A DNA stretch of 64,000 nt from Paenibacillus_AA sp045062745 (GCF_045062745.1 NZ_JBJGED010000006.1:186001-250000), one strand, 5' to 3'; positions 14,904 through 25,182 are shown, numbered from the stretch's first letter. A program made the numbers and translations. The notes: a model not told the origin generated them from the sequence alone.

Positions 14904-17654
14904 TTATTCGCAGCGGACGAGGAGGTCGATCGGATACCGCCCCGCGTTGCGCCCGTACAGCGCCAGCCCACCCTCATCCGCCTGCAGCGAGAGCTTCAGC
15001 CGGCGTGTCCGCTCCAGCCGGGCGGCGATGCGTCCGGGAACCGCGACCTTGCACAAGTACCCGTATGAGCCCGCCTCGTCCAGCTTGTTCGAGACCGGCT
15101 GATAGTGCCAGGAGAGCACGCCCCGGCTATCGGCCGGATCGTCGGGCAGGAGGAACGACTCGATCGGCTCGCCGTCGATGCAAACTTGGATTCGCGACTC
15201 GTGACGCTCTTCGTCGGTCATGTAGTACGTGTTCGGATTACGCTCCGTATTCGCGTCCGCTCCGTGCATGAACGAGATATCCGGCTTCGCGTAGCTGTCT
15301 CCTTCGACGTTCCGGGCCAGGAGGCGCTTGGCGCTCGCCTCGAACACCAGCTCCACGTTCCCGAGGAACGGCAGCTCCTCCCGACTCGGCAGCTCGATCT
15401 CGTAGTCGAACCGGCCGCTCCGGGCTCCGTTCGCCTTGTGGCCTTGGATCGCGCTCCATTGGTGGGGGAACGTGTGGCTCGCGAATTGGCCGACCGGCAC
15501 CCCGATCGTCACGCCGGTCGCCTCATACCGGCCGCCGGCCTGCCCGCTCCGCACATCGAATGTCGTGAAATTGCGGGTCACGACCTCCCCCTCCTCCGTA
15601 TGCAGACGGAGAGCCAGCACAGCGACGGCATCGCAATCCGGCATGTGCACGGCAAGCGGCTGCAGCGGGGATACCCCGTACCCGTCCCAATCGAGATCCA
15701 GGCTGCCGCGGTCCGCCACGAGCCGCGTCCCGAGGCTGTCGTACCACAGCTCCCAGCTCAAGCGTAGCGTCTGTCCGAAATACCGGTCCGAGAAGCTCGA
15801 GCGGAGAAGAGGCACGTTCGACAGGCTTCCGGCTTCGGCGGTTACGCAGGGAGGACTGTCTATTACGATGAAATCAGCGGAATGCAGGTCTTTCAACGTC
15901 ATGCCCGGCACGAACCATTCGTAGCCGAATTGCTTTTCCGAGCCGTTCAATCGGTAGTAGCCGTTAAACTCGTTGATGACGTCGCGGAACTCTGTGAAGA
16001 CGAAGCCGCACAGCTTATCGTGACGCCGGAATTCATTCAGCATGTAGCGGTAATGCCAAGCGATGTCGCTGTCCCCGGCGCCCCCCTCAATGCCCCACAC
16101 GTTGCCGCATTCGCTGTTCAGCAAGGGAGCGTCGGTCTGGACGTTGCCCTCGCAGTAGTTAAACGCGGAGCCCGGAAACGTCTGGTCCACGATTTTGGCG
16201 ATATGCCTGCGTACTTCCTCGTATCCGTTGATATAAAAATGCCACGTATTCAGGTCGGATTCGACATGGTCCCAGTTGCAGGCCGAGTTGTCCTCCACGA
16301 GCCGGGTCGGATCGAGCTGCTTGGCCCAGCGGTAGACGCCCCGCACCCATTCTTGCGTCTCGGGCAAATAGCGCTTCGCCGGAATCCAATCCCTCGTTTG
16401 GTCGGAAGCTTCATCATCCGTTTTCAGCCCCCAAGTCTCGTTGAACATCACCCAAGAAAAGATGGATGGGTGGTTGTAGTCCCGCTCGATCACTTCCCGG
16501 GCTTCCCGCTCATAGGACGCGCGGGCGGTCTCGTCGGGATTGCCCCAGAAGCACGGCATGTCTTCCATGACCAGAATGCCTAGCTTGTCGGCCCAATACA
16601 GCTTGCGCGGCTCCTCCGGCTTGATATGAATCCGGACGAAGTTAAGCCCCAGCCGCTTCATGAGGTAGATCTCCTCTTGCATCTCCCGATCGGTCGGATA
16701 CGTGAAATAGCCGGTCGGGTGATACGATTGGTCGAGCGTGCCGTTCAAGTAGACGGGCTTCCCGTTCAGCGTGATCCAACGGTGATTCCGTTCGTCGAAC
16801 CGAACCGACCCTATCTCGCGCACGCCAAAGTAGGTCGAGACGATGTCCTCGCCGGCGCCGCTGAGGAGACGCACCTCGCCTTCGTACAGATGCGGTGTTT
16901 CCGGACTCCACAGGCGCGGCGCTTCGATCGTAAACGCAGCTTGCACCTCTTGGCGGCCCGCTAGCAGCTCCAACTGCGCCCGATGCTCGACTGCGCCGCC
17001 GTCGAAGGCGAAGACCAGCTCGGCCGGGCCGGGCTGATGCGCCTCGATGGCAGCCGACACTTCGATGCGGCCGTCGAGGCGAGTAACGAACTTGGCCGCC
17101 GCCACATAGTTAGGCTGTCGCGCTTCCAGCCAGACCGGCTGCCAAATGCCTCGCAGCTCGCCATATCCCTGCTTGCCGCGCGCCTGCGAGCTGAGGTCGT
17201 GATCCTCCGCGCGAACGACGATGGTGTTGTCCCCACTTAGCCAGGCTTCGGTCACATCGAATTCGAAGGAGCCGTACCCGCCGGCGTGTGAACCGGCAAG
17301 CTTGCCGTTCAACCACACATCGCAGCGGTAATCCACGGCGCCGAAGCGCAGGAACAGCCTTGAACCGGCATCCGCCGGGGTCCACCGGACGATGCGCTTG
17401 TACCAGCCGACGCCCTTCTCGTTGCGTCCGATTCCAGACAGCGGACTTGCCCAGGAGAACGGGACTGTGATGCTCAAGTCGAAGGGGGCGTCGTCCCGTT
17501 CCTGCCATCGCTCGGTCAGTCCGGCGTTGTCGGGATCGAAGCGGAACGACCAGGGGCCGTTCAGGGAGAGCCAATCGGCTCTTTGCCACTCGGGGCGCGG
17601 GTATTCGGGACGGGGGATGCCGGTCTCGGGCATCGTCATGGTAGGGTTCAACAT
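14904..17654 (-). CDS. Glycoside hydrolase family 2 enzyme
   Basis: A 916-residue cytoplasmic glycosidase. The N-terminal sugar-binding domain (from LNGPWSFRFD at about 33, with GAVDYRCDVWLNGKLAGSHAGGY) and the immunoglobulin-like domain precede the TIM barrel, which starts around the PVYLNGTLDQSY segment. The acid/base Glu lies in FNETWG (about 405). The nucleophile Glu is most likely in LNSECGN (about 515), with FTEFRDV as the other candidate. Family 2 covers beta-galactosidase, glucuronidase and mannosidase; the substrate cannot be read from the sequence. The ATG at 17654 is preferred over a GTG three codons earlier, which lies against the ribosome binding site. No transporter gene adjoins it. 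Confidence 0.85.
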   Translation of the reverse strand: MLNPTMTMPETGIPRPEYPRPEWQRADWLSLNGPWSFRFDPDNAGLTERWQERDDAPFDLSITVPFSWASPLSGIGRNEKGVGWYKRIVRWTPADAGSRLFLRFGAVDYRCDVWLNGKLAGSHAGGYGSFEFDVTEAWLSGDNTIVVRAEDHDLSSQARGKQGYGELRGIWQPVWLEARQPNYVAAAKFVTRLDGRIEVSAAIEAHQPGPAELVFAFDGGAVEHRAQLELLAGRQEVQAAFTIEAPRLWSPETPHLYEGEVRLLSGAGEDIVSTYFGVREIGSVRFDERNHRWITLNGKPVYLNGTLDQSYHPTGYFTYPTDREMQEEIYLMKRLGLNFVRIHIKPEEPRKLYWADKLGILVMEDMPCFWGNPDETARASYEREAREVIERDYNHPSIFSWVMFNETWGLKTDDEASDQTRDWIPAKRYLPETQEWVRGVYRWAKQLDPTRLVEDNSACNWDHVESDLNTWHFYINGYEEVRRHIAKIVDQTFPGSAFNYCEGNVQTDAPLLNSECGNVWGIEGGAGDSDIAWHYRYMLNEFRRHDKLCGFVFTEFRDVINEFNGYYRLNGSEKQFGYEWFVPGMTLKDLHSADFIVIDSPPCVTAEAGSLSNVPLLRSSFSDRYFGQTLRLSWELWYDSLGTRLVADRGSLDLDWDGYGVSPLQPLAVHMPDCDAVAVLALRLHTEEGEVVTRNFTTFDVRSGQAGGRYEATGVTIGVPVGQFASHTFPHQWSAIQGHKANGARSGRFDYEIELPSREELPFLGNVELVFEASAKRLLARNVEGDSYAKPDISFMHGADANTERNPNTYYMTDEERHESRIQVCIDGEPIESFLLPDDPADSRGVLSWHYQPVSNKLDEAGSYGYLCKVAVPGRIAARLERTRRLKLSLQADEGGLALYGRNAGRYPIDLLVRCE

Positions 17655-17686
17655 CGGAAGCACGCACCTTTCCTATTTATAATCTC

Positions 17687-17715
17687 ATTCTACTCCCAAT
17701 ATTGTATTATTTCAA
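17687..17715 (-). promoter_or_regulatory. Promoter of the GH2 gene
   Basis: Leftward -35 TTGAAA (17710-17715), 17-bp spacer, -10 TAGAAT (17687-17692), in a strongly AT-rich block. Confidence 0.65.
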
Positions 17716-17753
17716 TTCATATTATTATTTTAATATATAAGTGAGGTAAAGAC

Positions 17754-17801
17754 GAGAGGCCGCCCAAGGGAACCGTCGCCCTTTGAACAGCCTCTTTCTC
17801 C
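17754..17801 (-). terminator. Terminator of the helicase/nuclease gene
   Basis: An imperfect hairpin pairs AGAGGC and CAAAGGG with CCCTTGGG and GGCCTCT, just after the stop of the 17809 gene, followed by CGTCTTTACC. Confidence 0.55.
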
Positions 17802-17808
17802 ACATCCA

Positions 17809-20800
17809 CTACTTCGTTCGATAGTACGCTTTGCCGTGATCCAGTTCGGCCACCCCTCTTCGGGCGGCTTCCTGCAGCCCGTTCCTGACGGCCTTATCGA
17901 GCGCGGGACCGGTGCGGGAGTAGCCGAGGCTCTTCACCGTCTCTCGAATCAAATCCTCGACCGGCAAGCTTCCCTGGAGGAACAGCACTTCCTTCACCGC
18001 ATTCGCGATCTCCTCCGGCGGGAGTTCCTCCGCGCTTCGGCGATCATGCTCCTGCTCGGCCACCCGATACATGGCAAACTTGGCGGGCTCGAGCCCGTCC
18101 GGCCAAAGAAAGTCGACATCGTCCCACTCCGTCTTCTTCACGTTCATAGACGCGAGCAGGGTGTCCATGTGCCGCTCGATCCGGGCTCCCGACCTCGCGA
18201 TCCCCCAAGCCTGCAGCACTCTCCGGGCGAGCAGGGATCGACTGATCGGACCTTCCGCTTGAATGACTTGCTCGATCTGGTCCTTCACCAGCCGTTCTCG
18301 GTCCGGTGCATAAAACTCGTCCGCCGGGAAGCTTACGGCCGGCAAAAGCGCCGCTTGGTACGGCGTGCTGCGTGACGGCTGCGCTAGATCGTGCGTCGGT
18401 GCCGGTATTGCCGGGATATGTTCGATCGTGTCCTTCGAGTCCGTCGACTCGCCCACGGTCTGAGCTGTGGGTGCCTTGGCAGTCTCGACAGCGGTTGGGC
18501 TGGCTTGTTCGGGTGTAGCAGCCGGAACAGTCGGAACAACCGGAGCTGCCGCAGCAGCGCGTTCCGCCCGCACTGCCGCTGCGGCCTGGGCCGCTTCCAC
18601 GATCCGGGCGATCTCCTTCTCCGGATTGTCTAGCCAATCCATCGACCATACCCGGTGCGTTTGCCAGCCCAGCTGCCGCAAGACTTGCCCGCGAAGCACC
18701 TCCCGGTCTCTCGCGGTCTTCCCCGCCCGGTACCCGCTCCCATCGCACAGGATCGCCAAGAGATAAGTATCCGGCGCAGCCGGATTCACGATCGCGAGGT
18801 CCATCCGGTACCCGGAGGCGCCCACATGGAGCTCGACCTGGTACCCTTCACGCCGGAGCGCCTCGGCGATCTGCGCCTCCATCCCTTCGGTCCGCGTATC
18901 GAGCCGGTCCGCATCGACTCCAAGCGCAGACACGCCTTTCTCCGCATACTCCAGGAACGATCTTAACGCGCTGACCCCATGCGCCCGGGTACGGGACACA
19001 TCCAAGTGATCCGCACGGAGCGCCGAGAAGACATGCATCTCGTGCCGCGCTCTGGACACGGCCACATTGAGCCTGCGCCAGCCGCCCTCCCGGTTGAGCG
19101 GGCCGAAGTTCAGCACGACCTTCCCGGCCGCATCCGGTCCATAGCCGATAGAGAACAGGATCACATCGCGTTCGTCGCCCTGTACGTTCTCCAGATTTTT
19201 AATAAAGATCGGTTCATGCAAGCGGGCGGCCAGCTGCTCGAGCTCCGGCTCTTTTCGAAACGCCTCGTCCAGCAAATCCTCGATCAAGTTCTGTTGAATC
19301 GAATTGAACGTAACCACGCCCATACTAAGGCGGCTCAGCTCCGGATCTCGCAGACGGCGGACGATCTCGGCCACGACCTGCTCCGCTTCGGCCCGATTCT
19401 GCTTCGTCTTCCCCCGGTCATAGAAGCCTTCGACCGGATGCCACTTCACATTCGACTTCCGTTCGTACGGGGATGGGAACGTGAGCAGCTTGTTCTCATA
19501 GAAATGCCGGTTGCTGAACGCGATCAAGCTCTCGTGCCGGCTCCGGTAATGCCAGAGCAGATGCGCCTGAGGCATGCCGAGCGCGAGGCAATCGTCGAGG
19601 ATGCTCTCGAGATCCTCCGGAACGACGGCGTCGTCGTCCTCCTCCCCGGCTGCATTGGCGAAGAAAGTGGTCGGCGGCAGCTGCTTGGGGTCTCCCACGA
19701 CGATGACATTGCGCCCCCGAGCCATGGCGCCGACGGCTTCGCTCGTCGGGAGCTGCGACGCTTCGTCGAAGACGACGAGATCGAACGGTGCATACTTGGG
19801 ATCGAGGTATTGCGCGACCGACATCGGACTCATCAGGACGCAGGGGCAAATCCGGTTCAGCAAATTCGGGATTTGCTCGAACAGCTTCCTGAGCGAGAGG
19901 CCTCGGCCGCCGCTGCGGATCGCGCGCAGCAAAATCCCCGCCTCGGAGCTCGCGGCCGCTTGGTTCGTCAGCGGAGGAACATTCGCCGCCAGTCGAGCGG
20001 CGATCTCCTGACGCGTCAGGCGCTCGAAGCGTTCCATCGTCTCTTGGAATCCGCGGATCTTCTCTTCGAACAAGCGTCCCGAGAAAGCGGCCAGCTCCTT
20101 ATTCTCCTCGAGGATATAGTCGATCGCGGCCTTCCACCAGGCCCGCTCGAATGCCGGAGCGACATCGGCGTGCTGCAGCGCCCCGCGTTCATACGCCGCC
20201 ACCAGCGCCGACAGACCGGCTCCCACCGCTCGCTCTCGAACTTGCCGCCAGCTGCACCACTCCCGCAGGGTGTCGATGTGGCGCACCCACAGCTGCCCCT
20301 TCCGCTCGCGGTAGTCGAGCCATGGCTCTTCTCCCCGCCTGTCGTCCATCGCGGCCCACTCGAGCTTCAGCGCAACGGACAACCGCTCCTCCAGCTGTTG
20401 GAACTCTTGGCGAACGGTCAAGAAACGCGAGAGGGAGGCTCCGTGGCGAGCGAAGAATGCCTCCCTCCCCGGAGCGAGCAGACCGGCCAGCCGCTCCCGC
20501 GCCTGCTTGGACGGCGACGCCTCCCCGTACAAGCGCAGCAGCGCTTGGTGCAGCTTCGCGGTCCATTCCCCGACCGCGGTTACCGCCGCCCAATCCGCTT
20601 CCCCATTGTTCCACAGCGGGGCCAGCAACGAGCCTGCCGTGGGCTCCGCCTGTTTCAGTTCGGCCGCCTCGGCTTGATATTGAACGATGAGCGACAGCGT
20701 GCCGACCACATCGCTCTTCTGGAGACTCGTACCAGGCAGAGTCATGCCCTTGACCATTTTGTAAATGCGATTGTGCTTGAAGTACCTTGGGAGGAACCAG

Positions 20801-23766
20801 TTCATCCCCGCCTTCCTCCACTCGGAGAGCGCCAAGCCCGCATCCATGGCGAGTGCCTCCGCGGTCAGCCGGGTCGCGAGCTTCGCTCGCGCCTCGTCGC
20901 GCAGCCGACCATGCTGCACCGCATGGGCGACGCGCTCGCGGGCGGTGTCCAGCTCGGCCGCCTGCAGCAGCCCCGACGGGACGGTGTCCGGAAGCTCGCA
21001 CAGCAGCTCCGCCACGTCGCCCAGCCGTTGCAGCTCTGCCGGGTCCGGCTCCGCCGAGGGAGCCTCGACCCAACCCGCCAAATCGGCGTAGGCGGTCCGG
21101 AGCTCCGCGAGCTTCGCTGCATAAGATGACAGCAGCTCTTCGACCTGGGCGCGCATCGCCGGCGTATAGACGGTACACGCCGCGTCGCTCCAGGCATTGC
21201 CCGAAGGATGCCCGGCCGCTTCACCCGCGACGCGAAGCTCCCGGACCCATTCGGTCCATGCCTCGAACTGCTCCTGCGTCATGCGCCCCACTACCGCAGG
21301 CTCGAATGAAGCTACATTCGGAGCCGACTTGACCCGGCCGTACCCGACGATCGCTTCGTGAAGCGACGCCCCGAAGCCGTACTTGCGGTGCAAGGCGGTG
21401 ACGTAGCCGTTGAGGTCGCGTCTCGCCGCCGCCAGCCGATCCGCCTGCCGCTTCCACTCGTCGGGCGAAGCGGCCCGAGCGGTCTCCAGCGTCCGGCGCA
21501 GTTGGTCCAGCACCGCCTTCTTCGTGCTTTTATTGGAATGCAGCTCCAGGCAGTAGGGACCAAGACCGATCTGCTCCAACCGGCTCTGGACGACGCTGAG
21601 CGCCGCCATCTTCTCCGCCACGAAGAGGACGGTCTTCCCGTTCCCTAGCGCCGTGGCGATCAGATTGGTGATCGTCTGGGATTTGCCGGTTCCCGGCGGC
21701 CCATGGAGCACGAAGCTCTTGCCCTCGTTAGCGGCGCACACCGCCGTGATCTGCGAGGAATCGGCGCTGATCGGCAGCGGGAGCTGGTCCGGGGCGTAGA
21801 GCTCATCGAGCTGAGCCGGATCCGGGAACGATTCGCCCGGTTCCCACTGCATCCGCCCGGCCATCAAGCTCGCCACGACCTTGTTCTTGGCCAGGTCGTC
21901 GGCGCGGCTGCGGATATCGTTCCACATGACGAACCGGTTGAACGAGAACAGCCCCAGGAGCGCCGACTCCACGATATCCCAGCGCGGCATACGCATCACG
22001 ACATGACGGATCGTAGTGAAAATCCCGGCCAGGTCGATTCCCTTCTCGTCGCGGGGCAACGGGTCCAATCCGCCGATGTGGTGGCCGAAATCCTGCCTCA
22101 GCATCTCGAGCAGCGTAATGTTGATCTGCGGCTCCTCGTCCCGCGCCCGGAGCACGAAGCCGGCGCTGGACGACCGCCGGATCAGCTCCACCGGCACGAG
22201 CACGACCGGCGCGTAACGGGCCAGCTCGCTCGCCGGCGATTCGTACCACCGGAGAAGACCGAGCGCGAGATACAGCGTATTCGCCCCGTTTTCCTCCAGG
22301 GCCAGACGGGCCGAACGATACAGGTGAATGGATTTGTCCGCGAGCTCCCGCTCGTTCGCTTCCGTGCGCAGCCTTCGCTGCAAGAACTCTTGCTGGACAA
22401 GCGCATTCAGAGGATGATCTTGGCCGGCGCTGCGGAACAGCTCCGCGCTGCGGGGCGTGTTATCCCAATCCGAAGGCTTGGGGAGCAGTTGGAACTCCCG
22501 GCCTTCAGCCAAGGCGTCCTCCAGCTCGCTAAGGCGCGCCTGCAGCAGAGGCAAGGCGGCTTTGGTCGGCCGGAAGTTCAGCAGTGAATTGCGAAGGGTG
22601 AGATCCAGCAATTTGCGCTCCCATTGCTTTTGCTTCGTCACCGGAATGGATTCGACTTCTGCAGGCCGCTCCTTGACTTGAATCTCCTCCGGAGCCTGGG
22701 CATCGATCGGCCCCTCCTGCTTCTCTTGGATCAGCTCCCATCCATCCGGCGTCGCGATTCGGATCGGGATGGGCCGGATGGCGCTCGCCCGTGCCCGCCG
22801 CACGTCGACGAAGCCCAGGAAGGCGTCCGGATCGTTCAGATTCGCTCGAGCCGCCGCCTCCGCCTCTTGATAGAGCGAATGGTGGCCGGCGCACATCCAG
22901 GTCGACTCCACGATGCTGATTTCGTGCACCCCGGCTGCCAGTCTTTTGCTGATCAGCGAGATATCGTCCTGCACACTCTCCGAGAATGTCTCCTGGACGA
23001 GCCACACGCCCGGGAAAGCGTGCCCCTTCGTGAACAGGATCAAGGGGTTCAGTCCGACCGCCTCCAGACAGGCCGCGTAGAGCAGCGTCAGGTCTAGGCA
23101 ATTCCCCATCCGGTTGCCGAACACGGCCTCAGGAAGCCGGACCCGCTGACCGACCTCCTCGAAGCTCGCCGGCGCCACGCAATAAGTAGATTGATAGGCT
23201 TGCACGGCTGAGAACAAGGCGGCCGCTTGCTGCCGCACTCGATTGGGGTTCTGACTCTGGTAAGCGTCGAACGAAGAGTTGCCGGTCCACTTCTCGAGCA
23301 GCAGGGCCGCTTCGCCGATCACCTTGGCCACCGCCGGATGGTTCGGCATTACGAAGGCCGCCACCATCTCGGGCATCGTCGCCAGCCCGCCCCATTGGTC
23401 GTAGGCCAGCAAGGTCAGCGGGGAGGTCTCCAGATAGAGCACCCGATCCGCTTGCGTCACTTCAAGGGTCAAGGCGCCGGTGAGCCGCTCCGTCAATCCC
23501 GCCAAGTATGTACCGGACAATTGGATGTCGATCACGCCGAGATCGACCGATTGCCCGGCTGGAAGGACATCGACCGTTTTCGACCAGTCCCGGGCGAACT
23601 CCGGCTCCGCATGGATCCGCACCGTCACGGGCCCAATATCTTCATTGGCAAGATTGCTAAGCATAATTTGGCTTACTACGGGGACATAATTTTGCTGCAT
23701 GGCGAAGTTGATGACGTCGTATCGAAGCCAGCTGCAGGCCAGCTTGTTGTCGGGTATGCTCTCCAT
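17809..23766 (-). CDS. DUF4011/superfamily 1 helicase/Vsr-like nuclease/DUF3320 protein, candidate single-gene defence factor
   Basis: A 1985-residue protein. The N-terminal part includes a transglutaminase-like segment (GNCLDLTLLYAACLE and KGHAFPGVW, about 220-260). A DUF4011-type region (WERKLLDLTLRNSLLNF, about 383) follows, then a superfamily 1 helicase with Walker A GPPGTGKSQT (about 690) and a Walker B-type FDEASQLP (about 1335), later motifs GDPKQLPP and NVAVSRAR, a Vsr/MTES-type nuclease domain (about 1630-1725, YRMDLAIV ... ARDREVLR ... WSMDW), a Pro/Ala/Thr-rich linker and a C-terminal DUF3320 domain. Proteins of this layout occur in defence islands and are thought to act against phage DNA. 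The nuclease's usual IECDG reads ILCDG here, so activity is uncertain. The start at 23766 is chosen because the upstream in-frame ATG at 23826 overlaps the -10 box. Confidence 0.85.
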   Translation of the reverse strand: MESIPDNKLACSWLRYDVINFAMQQNYVPVVSQIMLSNLANEDIGPVTVRIHAEPEFARDWSKTVDVLPAGQSVDLGVIDIQLSGTYLAGLTERLTGALTLEVTQADRVLYLETSPLTLLAYDQWGGLATMPEMVAAFVMPNHPAVAKVIGEAALLLEKWTGNSSFDAYQSQNPNRVRQQAAALFSAVQAYQSTYCVAPASFEEVGQRVRLPEAVFGNRMGNCLDLTLLYAACLEAVGLNPLILFTKGHAFPGVWLVQETFSESVQDDISLISKRLAAGVHEISIVESTWMCAGHHSLYQEAEAAARANLNDPDAFLGFVDVRRARASAIRPIPIRIATPDGWELIQEKQEGPIDAQAPEEIQVKERPAEVESIPVTKQKQWERKLLDLTLRNSLLNFRPTKAALPLLQARLSELEDALAEGREFQLLPKPSDWDNTPRSAELFRSAGQDHPLNALVQQEFLQRRLRTEANERELADKSIHLYRSARLALEENGANTLYLALGLLRWYESPASELARYAPVVLVPVELIRRSSSAGFVLRARDEEPQINITLLEMLRQDFGHHIGGLDPLPRDEKGIDLAGIFTTIRHVVMRMPRWDIVESALLGLFSFNRFVMWNDIRSRADDLAKNKVVASLMAGRMQWEPGESFPDPAQLDELYAPDQLPLPISADSSQITAVCAANEGKSFVLHGPPGTGKSQTITNLIATALGNGKTVLFVAEKMAALSVVQSRLEQIGLGPYCLELHSNKSTKKAVLDQLRRTLETARAASPDEWKRQADRLAAARRDLNGYVTALHRKYGFGASLHEAIVGYGRVKSAPNVASFEPAVVGRMTQEQFEAWTEWVRELRVAGEAAGHPSGNAWSDAACTVYTPAMRAQVEELLSSYAAKLAELRTAYADLAGWVEAPSAEPDPAELQRLGDVAELLCELPDTVPSGLLQAAELDTARERVAHAVQHGRLRDEARAKLATRLTAEALAMDAGLALSEWRKAGMNWFLPRYFKHNRIYKMVKGMTLPGTSLQKSDVVGTLSLIVQYQAEAAELKQAEPTAGSLLAPLWNNGEADWAAVTAVGEWTAKLHQALLRLYGEASPSKQARERLAGLLAPGREAFFARHGASLSRFLTVRQEFQQLEERLSVALKLEWAAMDDRRGEEPWLDYRERKGQLWVRHIDTLREWCSWRQVRERAVGAGLSALVAAYERGALQHADVAPAFERAWWKAAIDYILEENKELAAFSGRLFEEKIRGFQETMERFERLTRQEIAARLAANVPPLTNQAAASSEAGILLRAIRSGGRGLSLRKLFEQIPNLLNRICPCVLMSPMSVAQYLDPKYAPFDLVVFDEASQLPTSEAVGAMARGRNVIVVGDPKQLPPTTFFANAAGEEDDDAVVPEDLESILDDCLALGMPQAHLLWHYRSRHESLIAFSNRHFYENKLLTFPSPYERKSNVKWHPVEGFYDRGKTKQNRAEAEQVVAEIVRRLRDPELSRLSMGVVTFNSIQQNLIEDLLDEAFRKEPELEQLAARLHEPIFIKNLENVQGDERDVILFSIGYGPDAAGKVVLNFGPLNREGGWRRLNVAVSRARHEMHVFSALRADHLDVSRTRAHGVSALRSFLEYAEKGVSALGVDADRLDTRTEGMEAQIAEALRREGYQVELHVGASGYRMDLAIVNPAAPDTYLLAILCDGSGYRAGKTARDREVLRGQVLRQLGWQTHRVWSMDWLDNPEKEIARIVEAAQAAAAVRAERAAAAAPVVPTVPAATPEQASPTAVETAKAPTAQTVGESTDSKDTIEHIPAIPAPTHDLAQPSRSTPYQAALLPAVSFPADEFYAPDRERLVKDQIEQVIQAEGPISRSLLARRVLQAWGIARSGARIERHMDTLLASMNVKKTEWDDVDFLWPDGLEPAKFAMYRVAEQEHDRRSAEELPPEEIANAVKEVLFLQGSLPVEDLIRETVKSLGYSRTGPALDKAVRNGLQEAARRGVAELDHGKAYYRTK

Positions 23767-23824
23767 CGGGTTCCCTGCCTTTCCGCATCCGTATCCGGTT
23801 GTCCGTATTCCACTATTCTCTGTC

Positions 23825-23830
23825 ATTATA
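23825..23830 (-). promoter_or_regulatory. -10 element of the helicase/nuclease gene
   Basis: A perfect TATAAT on the leftward strand; no good -35 at 16-18 bp. It sets the transcription start near 23818 and excludes the ATG at 23826 as start codon. Confidence 0.5.
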
Positions 23831-23938
23831 GCGCAAGATCTGCCATCATCCTACAAGAGTAGACAGGATAGAAGATTTCTATACCGATAGGAAAAATCAG
23901 TAACCTAAGAATGCCTACCCGTTAACTATGGTTTCATG

Positions 23939-23944
23939 TATAAT
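23939..23944 (+). promoter_or_regulatory. -10 element of the DUF4395 gene
   Basis: TATAAT 40 bases before the DUF4395 start, with a poor -35 (TACCCG). Confidence 0.45.
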
Positions 23945-23984
23945 AATGATTAACAGAATTTCACTTCAATGGAGGTCGTTCCCC

Positions 23985-24437
23985 ATGAGCAATAGGCCTA
24001 TTCCCTTAAGCTACGACTGCATAGACGAAGTGCCCCTCCACCGAGTACGCGCCAATCAATTGGGCATTCTGCTGAGTATTGTGGCGAGCTTGCTTTTTCA
24101 GCAGCTTTGGATTTTGGTTCTCCCTTTGGTCGTCCAATTGATCAGCCGGACTTACGGGGTCCGTTATAATGGGTTCGTCCGCCTGCTATCCCCGCTGCTG
24201 CCCGTCAGCTCCAAAACGGAAAGCCGCGTGCTGCTGCGCTTCAACAACCTGCTGGCCATCCTGTTCCTGGTCGTGACGCTCGTCGCGCATGCGTTCGGTT
24301 TCCGCATCGTGTCTCTGATCAGTTTGGGGATGCTGACCGTTGCGGTCGTGCTGGCGTTGTCCGGGTTCTGCCTCGGCTGCTTTATGTACTTCCAGTGGAA
24401 GCAGTTCGTTGCGAGGCGCCGGGCTCGGATGGGATAA
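23985..24437 (+). CDS. DUF4395 membrane protein
   Basis: A 150-residue membrane protein with the DUF4395 pattern: a short N-terminal part with VPLHRVRANQLG, then four hydrophobic segments (about 28-50, 84-104, 106-126 with a short break, and the final one ending in CLGCFMYFQW) and a basic C-terminus RRRARMG. Function is unknown; some family members lie near thioredoxin-like genes, which is not the case here. The ATG at 23985 has GGAGGT eight bases upstream. It converges on the next gene with only six bases between the stops and no terminator visible. Confidence 0.75.
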   Translation: MSNRPIPLSYDCIDEVPLHRVRANQLGILLSIVASLLFQQLWILVLPLVVQLISRTYGVRYNGFVRLLSPLLPVSSKTESRVLLRFNNLLAILFLVVTLVAHAFGFRIVSLISLGMLTVAVVLALSGFCLGCFMYFQWKQFVARRRARMG

Positions 24438-24443
24438 GAACGT

Positions 24444-25151
24444 TCACTCCCTTTTCGCCGCCGTCTCCATCAGCCGCTCCAGCACCCTGCGCTCTGTGTG
24501 CATATCCCGCTCCAGACCTTCGATGAGAATCGTCATAATCCGGTACCCCCAAGCTTGGAGCTCGAACTCATGCCGCCGGTAGGTCCGGGTCACCTCCGGC
24601 TCGCAGCTGTAGGTCACGACGGCTTCTCCGGGGAATAGGAAGGCGATCCGAGCGGGGCACTCTGCCGGATAGATGTAGAGATACTGCCGGAACCTCTTGT
24701 TGCCGAAGGGATAGCCTACGGTCAGGTCCGAAAAGTCATAGTTCGCGACCGGCCCCCACAAGTGCTGCAGGAACAGTCGGATCTCCTTCCCATACACCTC
24801 AAGTTCTCGCTTCTTCAGATATGTCCGCATCCACTTCTCGACATTCGGGTGAGTGAACGGATCCTCCGTAACGGCAGGGTCGGGGTCGGCATACCCCCAA
24901 TCGAACTTGTGCTGCAGAGACGCTTCTGAACAATAAAGCAGCTTACCCTCCTGGTCGAAAATAACTGCATCCCTCGTAATCGAGTTTTTGTAGTAAAATT
25001 TCCCGTCGTTATTCCCCATAAACATGAGAAAACCCATGATGTCCTGCGCCTTCTCGGGAGAGTGGCGCTCGAGATAATGCCTGAGCGGTGCGAACGCTTG
25101 GTCCAGCCACTTTCGGGTTATTTTTTTCGGCACTACGACTTTCGGATACAT
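24444..25151 (-). CDS. Conserved hypothetical cytoplasmic protein
   Basis: A 235-residue protein rich in aromatic and charged residues, without signal peptide or membrane segments. I do not recognise the family. Visible blocks are GFLMFMGNNDGKFYYKNS (about 40-57), FLQHLWGPVANYDFSDL (about 130) and a C-terminal helix LIEGLERDMHTERRVLERL. The ATG at 25151 is preferred to an upstream one because AGGGAG lies nine bases before it and because the upstream part would overlap the sulfatase terminator region. Confidence 0.65.
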   Translation of the reverse strand: MYPKVVVPKKITRKWLDQAFAPLRHYLERHSPEKAQDIMGFLMFMGNNDGKFYYKNSITRDAVIFDQEGKLLYCSEASLQHKFDWGYADPDPAVTEDPFTHPNVEKWMRTYLKKRELEVYGKEIRLFLQHLWGPVANYDFSDLTVGYPFGNKRFRQYLYIYPAECPARIAFLFPGEAVVTYSCEPEVTRTYRRHEFELQAWGYRIMTILIEGLERDMHTERRVLERLMETAAKRE

Positions 25152-25182
25152 GAACAACACGCTCCCTTGTAATTTTGACCAC

